Shown piece after piece: positions 43,134-51,111 of a stretch of DNA of 64,000 bases. The position numbers and the translations under genes were made by a program. Each line of letters opens with the position of its first letter. The first letter of the stretch is position 1. Under the pieces are notes generated by a model. The model saw only the letters and a list, made by a program, of their open reading frames with translations, was not told where the DNA came from and made no database searches. Origin of the DNA: UBA3206 sp964548855 (GTDB lineage Bacteria; Bacillota_I; Bacilli_A; Acholeplasmatales; Anaeroplasmataceae); assembly GCA_964548855.1 (NCBI GenBank), contig CAZJSR010000002.1, forward strand, positions 1 through 64,000, written 5' to 3'.

Positions 43134-44384
43134 ATGTTAAAGAATGTGATAAAAAAAGTTATCATGATCGTGTTTATGTTGTTTTTAATATTGCCTATTT
43201 TAACAAATATTAATGCCATATCTTTGTTAAATGATGGATTATATGAAGTCTCTATAAATCTAAGTGGTCTTAAAATGGGTAAAGATAATTTTACAAGTAA
43301 GGCTAATTTAGAAAAGAAAAATGAATATTATTATCTAACGTTTGGACATAGCGCTAGTGTTTCTGATATGAAACTTGATTCTGGTAATAAACAGGTAGGC
43401 TATACATGTTTTAAAAAAGATGATTGGACGATGTATACTTATACATTAAATGAAACAAGAGTTAATGATAGTCTTTCGTTTAAAGCATTTATTAAAGCTA
43501 TGAATAAAGATGTTAATTTTAATATTTCACTTGATCTTGATAATGCAAAATATATAGGAGAAGTATTAGAAGATGATGAAAGACCAGCACCTTATGTTCC
43601 GGTATTTTCTTCAAGTTCGTCATCTAAGTATACTTTAAAAGTAGGCACAATATTTCCAATTCCAAAATTGACGGCATGTCTTGGAGATGAGATATGTGAT
43701 ATAAAAACTACGGCATGGTATAATATGAATCTTGTAGAAATAAAAGATGGGAAATTAATATTAGAAAATATCGGGACATATGAACTAGTTTTTAAAGCAA
43801 CAAGTCCATCTTATAAAACATCTTTAAATAACGATACATTTAGTGAATTGAAAATTGTAATAGAATCAACTAATTCTGGTAATGAAATAGTTAAGGTGGA
43901 AGATATAAATAATGTTTTACCTCTAAATACTAATATCATCGTAGGTTCTTTAGATAGCAGTGCTTTAGAATATAATGAAGCCAAAAAATGTATTGCTAAA
44001 ATTGCGGATAACTTTCAAGTTTTCTCACTAGAATTAGTAGACGATAATGGGAATCAAATTAGTATAGAAGATTCTTTACTATTATCATTTAGAGTAGATG
44101 ATTATTTTGATAGAACTAAAGTAGAAGTATATTATATGGATGATAATGGTCTTAAATTAATTAATTGTGATAATTATGGTAGATATATAAGCATAGAAAG
44201 TTTAAATACTGGTATTTATATTGTATGTGTACCAGGGGTAGCATTTGTGATGCCAATGTGGGGTTATGTTTTAATATTATGTGGATGGTTGATAGTTATT
44301 GGTCTATTAATAACATTGATTATTATTCTAGTAAAAAAGAAAAATAAAAGAGATAAAAATATATTAGGAGCTGTAGAACAATAA
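43134..44384 (+). CDS. Cell-surface protein with NEAT-like domain and C-terminal membrane anchor
   Basis: 416 residues. The signal peptide ends about NINA/IS (residue 28-30). Residues 33-145 have the NEAT pattern: LNDGLYEVSINLSGL, NFTSKANLEKKNEYYYLTFG, then DSLSFKAFIKAMNKDVNFNISLDL. NEAT domains bind haem or haemoproteins, but the usual YxxxY haem ligand pair is not evident here. A single helix (about 381-404) followed by KKKNKRDKN anchors the C-terminus; no LPxTG is present. The frame opens at 43089, but ATG 43134 has GGAGGT 5-6 nt upstream and starts right after the previous stop. A terminator follows. NEAT assignment is by pattern only. Confidence 0.7.
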   Translation: MLKNVIKKVIMIVFMLFLILPILTNINAISLLNDGLYEVSINLSGLKMGKDNFTSKANLEKKNEYYYLTFGHSASVSDMKLDSGNKQVGYTCFKKDDWTMYTYTLNETRVNDSLSFKAFIKAMNKDVNFNISLDLDNAKYIGEVLEDDERPAPYVPVFSSSSSSKYTLKVGTIFPIPKLTACLGDEICDIKTTAWYNMNLVEIKDGKLILENIGTYELVFKATSPSYKTSLNNDTFSELKIVIESTNSGNEIVKVEDINNVLPLNTNIIVGSLDSSALEYNEAKKCIAKIADNFQVFSLELVDDNGNQISIEDSLLLSFRVDDYFDRTKVEVYYMDDNGLKLINCDNYGRYISIESLNTGIYIVCVPGVAFVMPMWGYVLILCGWLIVIGLLITLIIILVKKKNKRDKNILGAVEQ

Positions 44385-44423
44385 ATTCTATAAGTTGTAT
44401 TTTTAATGTAACTATTAGAATCA

Positions 44424-44443
44424 GGAGCTACAGCTCCTTTTTA
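44424..44443 (+). terminator. Terminator of the surface-protein operon
   Basis: Stem AGGAGC/GCTCCT (44424-44429 with 44434-44439) with loop TACA, followed by T's. Confidence 0.8.
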
Positions 44444-44494
44444 TGTTTTATTTTGTATTTTTTTTTATTTCACATATTATAAATTATATTTAAA

Positions 44495-44503
44495 TGATAT
44501 AAT
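44495..44503 (+). promoter_or_regulatory. Extended -10 promoter of the alarmone synthetase/transporter operon
   Basis: TGATATAAT, about 31 bp before ATG 44535. The transcript would start near 44510, excluding the upstream TTG at 44508 as a start codon. Confidence 0.6.
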
Positions 44504-44534
44504 TTACTTGAATAATACGATGGGTGGTAAATAT

Positions 44535-45230
44535 ATGGATTATAATAAAGGACTGATTATAGAGAAATTTAAAGCATTAATGGATGAAACTTTATCAGGT
44601 GCAAATAGACTTGAGATAATTAAAGAAATTACAATGCCTTTTCAACAAATGATGATGTCATATCAATGTGCGATTAAAGAAATCGAAACTAAACTAGAAG
44701 TTCTTAATTTAGAATATTCGCTTAATAATGAACAAAATCCAATTGAATCTATTAAATCTAGAATTAAATCAATAGAAAGTATTGTTGATAAGATTAAAAG
44801 AAAAAAAATTGACATTACTGTAGAAAATGTTGAAGAAAAGATAATGGATATCGCAGGTATTAGAGTTATAGTAAATTTTCCAGAGGATGTATATAAAATA
44901 AGAGATGGATTATTATTACAAGACGATATATATTTAATAGAAGAGAAAGATTATATAAAAAATCCAAAAGAAAATGGGTATAGATCTCTTCATTTAATTG
45001 TTAAAATTCCTATTTTTTTATCATCAGGGAAGAAATTTGTTCCAGTTGAAATTCAAATTAGAACAATTGCGATGAATTTTTGGGCATCGCTTGAACATCA
45101 ATTAAGATATAAGAAAAATATTGATAATAAAGAATCTATTTCTTTATCTTTAAAACAACTTGCATGTGAATCTGCAAATTTAGACTTGAGAATGGAAATG
45201 TTAAAAAAAGAAATAAATAATAAAAATTAG
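44535..45230 (+). CDS. Small alarmone synthetase (RelQ/RelP-like GTP pyrophosphokinase)
   Basis: 231 residues, a single RelA/SpoT synthetase domain without hydrolase or regulatory domains. Diagnostic blocks are IESIKSRIKSIESI, MDIAGIRVI (about 110), NPKENGYRSLHL (about 147) and VEIQIRTIAMNFWASLEHQL (about 178-197). It makes (p)ppGpp from ATP and GTP/GDP. ATG 44535 has GGGTGG 7 nt upstream. It is the first gene of an operon with two MacB-type transporters (9 nt spacing), an unusual partnership that suggests surface stress feeds into alarmone synthesis, or the reverse. RelQ rather than RelP is not resolved. Confidence 0.9.
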   Translation: MDYNKGLIIEKFKALMDETLSGANRLEIIKEITMPFQQMMMSYQCAIKEIETKLEVLNLEYSLNNEQNPIESIKSRIKSIESIVDKIKRKKIDITVENVEEKIMDIAGIRVIVNFPEDVYKIRDGLLLQDDIYLIEEKDYIKNPKENGYRSLHLIVKIPIFLSSGKKFVPVEIQIRTIAMNFWASLEHQLRYKKNIDNKESISLSLKQLACESANLDLRMEMLKKEINNKN

Positions 45231-45239
45231 GGAGAATTT

Positions 45240-47771
45240 ATGATTACAATTAATGGCTTAACAAAGATTTATAAAGGAAAAAACGAAACAAAAGCCCTTA
45301 ATAATGTATCTTTAAAATTGCCAGATAAAGGTTTTGTCTTTATCTTTGGTCAAAGTGGAAGTGGGAAATCAACATTACTTAATTTGATTGGTGGTCTTGA
45401 TGATATAACTGAGGGAGAAATATTTTATAATAATCTTAATATCAAAGAATTTACGTCATCAGAGTTAGATATTTTTAGAAGTAACTATTTAGGTTTTATA
45501 TTTCAAGATTTTAATTTATATGACAATATGACAGTATATCAAAATGTATTATGTAGTTTAGAATTATCAAATAATAAATCTAAAGATATTCTTGATATTT
45601 TAAAAAAATTAGGTCTTGAGGGATTAGATGGTAGATATATCACAGAACTTTCAGGAGGCGAGAGACAAAGAGTTGCGATAGCTCGTGCATTGATTAAAGA
45701 TTCATCTTTAATTTTAGCCGATGAACCAACAGGAAATCTAGATCCTAATACATCTATACAAATATTAGATCTTTTAAAGGAAATATCAAATGAAAAATTA
45801 GTTATTATGGTATCTCATAATAAATTAGATGGAAATTTATATGCTGATAGAATTATCGAATTAAGCGAGGGCTGTGTAATATCTGATAAAACTCGAAGAG
45901 ATAATTATCAAAATGAATTCGAGATTAATAATGATGAAATAATTCTTCCGTCTTATAAAGATTTAACAAATGATGAAATTTTAGAATTTAATGAAGTATT
46001 ACAAAGTGGTAATGTGAAAAAAATCACTCAATTAGACAATGGTTTTGATGAGACTAAAAATATTATAGAGACGAAAAAAGAAATAGAGTTAAAGAAAAAT
46101 AAGGTTAGTATTTTATCGTTATTTAAATTTTTGAAGATGTTTATGTTAAAAAGAAAATATGTAAGAATTTTTTCTATCTTAATTATTGTGCTTATATTTA
46201 TTGTATCTAGTTTAATGATATCTTTTATTACATATAAAAATAACACAAGATACATACATAATGATGCAGATTATTATGTACTAAGTAAGGGTTCAGATAA
46301 ACCCTTTGAAAATTCAGTTCATTATGCACCTTTATATGAAATAGATGATAATGATATTAGTGCATTTAATAGTACTAATTATAAAGGTAATGTTTATAAG
46401 CTAAATAACTATAGTTTTACAATTAATGGTTCAAGTAATTATATACTACATAAAATGACTAATGATTTAAGAAGTATTGAAGATTTTTATTTAAAATCTA
46501 CATATGGTACTTTAGTATGTGATGATTCTTTTTTTAATACATTGTTTAAAGGAAACGAAGTAATTAAGACTGATTATAAAGATTATGGTATCTTAGTTAC
46601 AGACTATGTTGCGGATTCTATGATGTATTATGTAAGTAATCAGTATAAGAGTTATAATGATATTTTAGGGTATAAAAAAATAAATCCTAAAGAGTATTAT
46701 ATAAATGGAATTATTAAAACAAATTATAAAGAAAAATATAAAGATATTATTTCTTTATATGAAAAAGATAAAAACACTGCCGCAGATAAGGCAAGAGATT
46801 TAGATATTTATGAAGAATTTCTTAATGATGTTAATAAAAGACTTGGAGTAACATATAGCCTAAATCCAAATTTCTTATCAGATTTATATGAATATGATAA
46901 TGCTGGAGTTACTATAAATACATATACGTTTTCATCTAATGATTATAATTATAAAAGAGATAGTTCAGCTATTAGTTTTTATATAGATAAAAGTATTAAC
47001 GATGATGAAATTATTTTAAACTATAGTTTGTATAATAAAATATTTAATACTAATTACACTATGAGCAATTATAAGATAGAAAATCATACGGTTAAATTAG
47101 AAATGTTTGAGTATAATAATAGGACAATATATGAAAAAGAATTTAAGATAAAATCTTTAAGCTATGAAAATAAGGTATCAGAAAATGTTTATTCTGAATT
47201 AAATAAGAATACGATAGTAAATATAGGACTATATTTAGATAACCTTTCAAATAGTCATGATGTTATAGATATGATGTGTAAATATAATTTTTATTTATTA
47301 GAGCCGGACTTTTATAGTGAACTTGTTATATGGAAAGTTTCAACTAGTTTCCAAGTCTTAATAACATGCTTACTAGTTGTCTTAATTTTAGTATTATTTA
47401 TATATGTAGTTATGTACGGAATTAATAATATTAAATCTAATTATAAAGAAATAGGAATATATAAATCGTTAGGTGGTAAATACAGGCATATAGGTATAAC
47501 TTTAATAATGGATGCGCTAATAACTTGTGCTATAATTTGGATATTATGTTTTATATTTACTAAGACCTTAACTAATTTTTCAAATTATGTACTGACAAAG
47601 GCTTTTGAGAGTATTTTAAATATTAAGATTTATAGTACTGTGTTCTTACAAATTAATAATATTACATTATTTAGAAATTTAAGTATTTTATTACTCATAA
47701 TGCTTGTTGCGTCTATAATTCCATTTTTATTATTAAGAAGACTTAAACCAATAAAAATATTAAAATATTAG
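45240..47771 (+). CDS. Fused MacB-type ABC transporter 3
   Basis: 843 residues. The ATPase (1-220) has GQSGSGKST about 38-46, LSGGERQRVAIARAL and ILADEPTGNLDPN. A charged linker, one helix (about 308-330), a large outside domain (about 330-700) and three C-terminal helices follow (KEIGIYKSLGGKYRH between the first two). The GGGAG ribosome-binding site is 7 nt from ATG. The outside domain is clearly related to that of transporter 4 (shared AFNSTNYKGNVYKL-type and TNYKEKYKDIISLYE-type blocks), pointing to tandem duplication and a heterodimer. Confidence 0.9.
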   Translation: MITINGLTKIYKGKNETKALNNVSLKLPDKGFVFIFGQSGSGKSTLLNLIGGLDDITEGEIFYNNLNIKEFTSSELDIFRSNYLGFIFQDFNLYDNMTVYQNVLCSLELSNNKSKDILDILKKLGLEGLDGRYITELSGGERQRVAIARALIKDSSLILADEPTGNLDPNTSIQILDLLKEISNEKLVIMVSHNKLDGNLYADRIIELSEGCVISDKTRRDNYQNEFEINNDEIILPSYKDLTNDEILEFNEVLQSGNVKKITQLDNGFDETKNIIETKKEIELKKNKVSILSLFKFLKMFMLKRKYVRIFSILIIVLIFIVSSLMISFITYKNNTRYIHNDADYYVLSKGSDKPFENSVHYAPLYEIDDNDISAFNSTNYKGNVYKLNNYSFTINGSSNYILHKMTNDLRSIEDFYLKSTYGTLVCDDSFFNTLFKGNEVIKTDYKDYGILVTDYVADSMMYYVSNQYKSYNDILGYKKINPKEYYINGIIKTNYKEKYKDIISLYEKDKNTAADKARDLDIYEEFLNDVNKRLGVTYSLNPNFLSDLYEYDNAGVTINTYTFSSNDYNYKRDSSAISFYIDKSINDDEIILNYSLYNKIFNTNYTMSNYKIENHTVKLEMFEYNNRTIYEKEFKIKSLSYENKVSENVYSELNKNTIVNIGLYLDNLSNSHDVIDMMCKYNFYLLEPDFYSELVIWKVSTSFQVLITCLLVVLILVLFIYVVMYGINNIKSNYKEIGIYKSLGGKYRHIGITLIMDALITCAIIWILCFIFTKTLTNFSNYVLTKAFESILNIKIYSTVFLQINNITLFRNLSILLLIMLVASIIPFLLLRRLKPIKILKY

Positions 47772-47781
47772 GGAGGATTTT

Positions 47782-50343
47782 ATGATTGAATTAAAAAATG
47801 TATCTAAGATATATAAAGATAAAAACAAACGTAAAGTCCTTGCTTTAAATGATGTATCATTAAAACTACCTGATAGTGGCATGGTGTTTATTTTTGGTAA
47901 AAGTGGTAGTGGAAAATCTACAATGTTAAATTTGATTAGTGGTCTAGATAAGGTAACTAGTGGTGATATTATTGTAGATAATAAGAAATTCAGTGAGTTT
48001 AAAGAAGGAGATTTTGATGGTTATAGGGGAAGTTATTTAGGTATTATCTTTCAAGATTATCATCTTCTAGAAGAACTCACTGTAAGAGAAAATCTCGCTC
48101 TTGCAGGAGATTTAGCTAACGAAACGCCTGATTTATTATCCTTACTTAAAGAAGTAGAATTAAATGAGAGTTATTTAGATAAATATCCTTGCCAATTATC
48201 AGGTGGTGAACGTCAAAGAGTTGCGATTGCACGTACTTTAGGGAAAAAATCAAAAGTAATTTTAGCGGACGAACCAACAGGAAATCTTGATTTAGCTAAC
48301 CGTATTCAAATATTTGATATTCTACATAAAATATCAAAGGATGTTTTAGTTTTGGTTGTATCCCATAATACTATTGATGCCGCAAATTATGCTGATAGAA
48401 TTATTACATTAGATAATGGTATGGTAATATATGATAAAATAAGAAAACCTGAATATGATAATAATTTTAAGGTAGTTGATTCTAAGGCATATTTGCCGCA
48501 CAATAAAAATTTAAAACAAGAAGAAATAAACTCGCTATATAATGTATCTAGTGTTGTTCAAATGGACGATGGTTTAATTGATAATATAGAAGATATTAAA
48601 GTAACAAAAGAAGCTTCATTTGTTTCAGGTAAATTAGAACGTAAGAAATTTTTAAAATTATTTAAAAGTTTCTTTAAAAAAAGAAAATTATCTAAAGTTC
48701 TTGTGATATTTATATCAGCTGTATTAATTTCATTATTCTATGTATTTCAATCATATTGCAGTTTTGACTCGAATGACATACAAAAAAATGAGCTTATCAA
48801 TAACAATGAGGTATCTCTTGCGCTTAGAAAAGTAGAATATGTAGGAAATGGTAATGTTACGTCTGATAGTTTGAAGGAAATATCATATGAAGATTATAAT
48901 GCGTTTAAGAATACTGACTATAAAGGTAACGTTTTTAAATTATATAATACATGTATAAATTTTGAGGTTTCAGATATTAGTAATCAAAAATATATAACAC
49001 CTGAAGAAAATACCGCAAGTTTTTATGCACTTGAATCTTATGGAGTATTAGAGTGTAATGAGAAATTTTTAATATCAGTTTATGGTAAAAATAACAAATT
49101 AGATATTCTTGCTGAAAGTAAAGAAAAAAAAGAGTATGGAATAGTCTTAACTGATTATTTAGCGGATGGAATACTTCATTATAATAAAAGTATAAAATCT
49201 TATGATGATTTAGTTGGGTTATTTGATTCTGAGTATAATAAAATATATGTAAATATGATTATTAATACAGGTTATAAAGAAAAATATAGTAGTCTTATTA
49301 GTATATATGAAAGATTATTTGATTTAGATAAATCAAACGATCCTAATTTAGATGAGATATATAATGATAGTATGTATATGAGTTTTTTATACGAAGTTAA
49401 TAAATATTTAGCCGTTGCGTATTCTTTTAGTGATAATTATTACGAAACACTTCTTGAAAATAATTTTTTAGATACCATACATTCAGCTACAATATCTAAT
49501 ATTTATAATGGTAAAACCTATAAGTCTTTTAATTATTATAAAATAAAAAGAGATTATTCACTAAAAGATAATGAAATGGTTGTAAGTAGTGAATACTATA
49601 AAACTATGTTTGACTGTTCAGATAGTGATGTTGAAAATTTTATTCCTCATAGTGTGAAATTTATCATTAGAAATGATAATGGCAATTATGAAAAAGAATT
49701 TTTTATAAAAGAAATTGTATCATATAAAGGTAGATATGTATTTGTAAGTAGTGATGTGTTTGATGATATTATACCTAAAACGATTATAAATTATGGAATG
49801 TATTTCGATAATGTTAAAGATATAGATAAAGTTTTAAACATTAAAGGAAATGAATATTTATATTTATCTTTAACTGTAGAAGGTGTAGGGCTTATTGAAA
49901 AGTCTATAAAAATCTTTGGTGATTTTTTAATGATTTTCGCCGTCTTATTCCTATGTATTTGTGTTTTATACTTAGTATCTTTTGGATATAAAAACATCAA
50001 GCAAAATATTTATGAAATAAGTATTTTAGTATCTCTTGGAGGAAGAAAAAAAGATGTTAGTAAAATATTTATTTTAGATACTTTAGTAGTTGGAGTGGGT
50101 ATTATTATTCTTTCAACAATTGGAATGTATATTGCCTCAGTATCTTCAAATAGTATATTAGTTAATGCGTTTGAAAGTAGATTTAGTGTTAATTTATATG
50201 ATCTAAAAATAATTGATTATAAGTTTAATCAAGTAGTATTAGATTTGTTTATTACTGTTGTGATAGTATATGTTTCTGCGATAATTCCGACATTCTTTAT
50301 CAGAAGAATGAGTCTTACAGATGCCCTTAAGGCTAAAGAATAA
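47782..50343 (+). CDS. Fused MacB-type ABC transporter 4
   Basis: 853 residues with the same layout as transporter 3. The ATPase has GKSGSGKST about 40, LSGGERQRVAIARTL and ILADEPTGNLD. One helix lies at about 308-325, a 385-residue outside domain follows, and the C-terminus has three helices with YEISILVSLGGRKKD. It begins 10 nt after transporter 3 with GGGAGGA. The two probably work as one heterodimeric complex. Compared with transporters 1 and 2, the outside domains are about 60-110 residues longer and not obviously alike, so this is a second, distinct pair. Confidence 0.9.
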   Translation: MIELKNVSKIYKDKNKRKVLALNDVSLKLPDSGMVFIFGKSGSGKSTMLNLISGLDKVTSGDIIVDNKKFSEFKEGDFDGYRGSYLGIIFQDYHLLEELTVRENLALAGDLANETPDLLSLLKEVELNESYLDKYPCQLSGGERQRVAIARTLGKKSKVILADEPTGNLDLANRIQIFDILHKISKDVLVLVVSHNTIDAANYADRIITLDNGMVIYDKIRKPEYDNNFKVVDSKAYLPHNKNLKQEEINSLYNVSSVVQMDDGLIDNIEDIKVTKEASFVSGKLERKKFLKLFKSFFKKRKLSKVLVIFISAVLISLFYVFQSYCSFDSNDIQKNELINNNEVSLALRKVEYVGNGNVTSDSLKEISYEDYNAFKNTDYKGNVFKLYNTCINFEVSDISNQKYITPEENTASFYALESYGVLECNEKFLISVYGKNNKLDILAESKEKKEYGIVLTDYLADGILHYNKSIKSYDDLVGLFDSEYNKIYVNMIINTGYKEKYSSLISIYERLFDLDKSNDPNLDEIYNDSMYMSFLYEVNKYLAVAYSFSDNYYETLLENNFLDTIHSATISNIYNGKTYKSFNYYKIKRDYSLKDNEMVVSSEYYKTMFDCSDSDVENFIPHSVKFIIRNDNGNYEKEFFIKEIVSYKGRYVFVSSDVFDDIIPKTIINYGMYFDNVKDIDKVLNIKGNEYLYLSLTVEGVGLIEKSIKIFGDFLMIFAVLFLCICVLYLVSFGYKNIKQNIYEISILVSLGGRKKDVSKIFILDTLVVGVGIIILSTIGMYIASVSSNSILVNAFESRFSVNLYDLKIIDYKFNQVVLDLFITVVIVYVSAIIPTFFIRRMSLTDALKAKE

Positions 50344-50344
50344 A

Positions 50345-50377
50345 GAAAAATAGACATTTTTATGTCTATTTTTTTTT
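50345..50377. terminator. Bidirectional terminator
   Basis: Stem ATAGACAT/ATGTCTAT (50350-50357 with 50362-50369) with loop TTTT. A-run before, T-run after. It overlaps the stop codon of the minus-strand Crp/Fnr gene. Confidence 0.85.
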
Positions 50378-51022
50378 GATGATTTTGTATGATCTTTCAT
50401 CAAAATCAATTATACCTTCTTTTTTTAATTTGTTTAGTTCGATTGAAAGTGCACTTCTTTCTACTCCTAAATATGTTGCGAGTTCTGTTTGATTAAAGGG
50501 AATTTTAAAATATTTTTTCTTTCCATTTGATTGAGTTTTTAGATAAGAAAGAACTTTTAATCTTGTTTTTGACTGGCACATTGCGTGAATTCTATTTGTT
50601 GATGTTAATAACATATTAGATATGTTAAGAAAAGTATGTTTTTGACAATCAATATGTCTTTTGCATCTATTTTCACATGGATTTAAAAAACGATATCCGT
50701 CACATACTAATATCACGCAATCTTCAAGCGCAATTAATTCTTCATTAGATATTTCTGATTCATTTAGAATATATTCTATTCCAAATATATCGTCTTTTAT
50801 ATAATCTCTATTAATAATTTCTTTTCCATTAATATCCATTGTATAGCTTCTTGCATGTCCTGATGCGATTATATAAATATTAGATGATTTTTCTAATGGT
50901 GCGACTATGGTTGAATGTTTTTTATAATGTTGTACTCTAACATTAAAACACCTAAGTATAGCTCTGAAATTTTGTTCATCTAGATTTTTAAAATATACAC
51001 AATCTTTTATTATCTTCTCCAT
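50366..51022 (-). CDS. Crp/Fnr-family transcriptional regulator
   Basis: 218 residues. The cyclic-nucleotide-type beta-barrel (about 18-120) is followed by the motif PCENRCKRHIDCQKH (three Cys), a dimer helix and a C-terminal HTH_Crp domain (FNQTELATYLGVERSALSIELNKL, about 168-191). The Cys trio could hold an Fe-S cluster, as in oxygen-sensing Fnr proteins; that is inference. The frame is open from GTG 51049. ATG 51022 gives the normal family start. AAAGG lies 27 nt away, but the palindrome 51033-51048 could fold and bring it to about 11 nt. It is divergent from nrdD. Confidence 0.85.
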   Translation of the reverse strand: MEKIIKDCVYFKNLDEQNFRAILRCFNVRVQHYKKHSTIVAPLEKSSNIYIIASGHARSYTMDINGKEIINRDYIKDDIFGIEYILNESEISNEELIALEDCVILVCDGYRFLNPCENRCKRHIDCQKHTFLNISNMLLTSTNRIHAMCQSKTRLKVLSYLKTQSNGKKKYFKIPFNQTELATYLGVERSALSIELNKLKKEGIIDFDERSYKIIKKK

Positions 51023-51032
51023 AATTATATGT

Positions 51033-51048
51033 TGTTGGAATTCCAACA
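51033..51048. promoter_or_regulatory. Perfect 16-bp palindrome, putative Crp/Fnr operator
   Basis: TGTTGGAATTCCAACA is its own reverse complement. Its centre is about 41.5 bp upstream of the expected nrdD start (class II activator position) and lies about 8-23 bp downstream of the regulator's own start. Confidence 0.65.
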
Positions 51049-51062
51049 CCTTTCATATTTTT

Positions 51063-51091
51063 ATTATACTATAATACATATGCGATGTAAA
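51063..51091 (-). promoter_or_regulatory. Promoter of the Crp/Fnr gene
   Basis: On the minus strand, TTTACA (51091-51086), a 17-bp spacer and TATAAT (51068-51063). It overlaps the nrdD promoter on the other strand. Confidence 0.7.
51070..51075 (+). promoter_or_regulatory. -10 box of the nrdD promoter
   Basis: TATAAT with no recognisable -35 at 17 bp, as expected for an activator-dependent promoter. The palindrome at 51033-51048 takes that place. Confidence 0.55.
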
Positions 51092-51111
51092 GAAGGAAAG
51101 GGAGGATTAGA

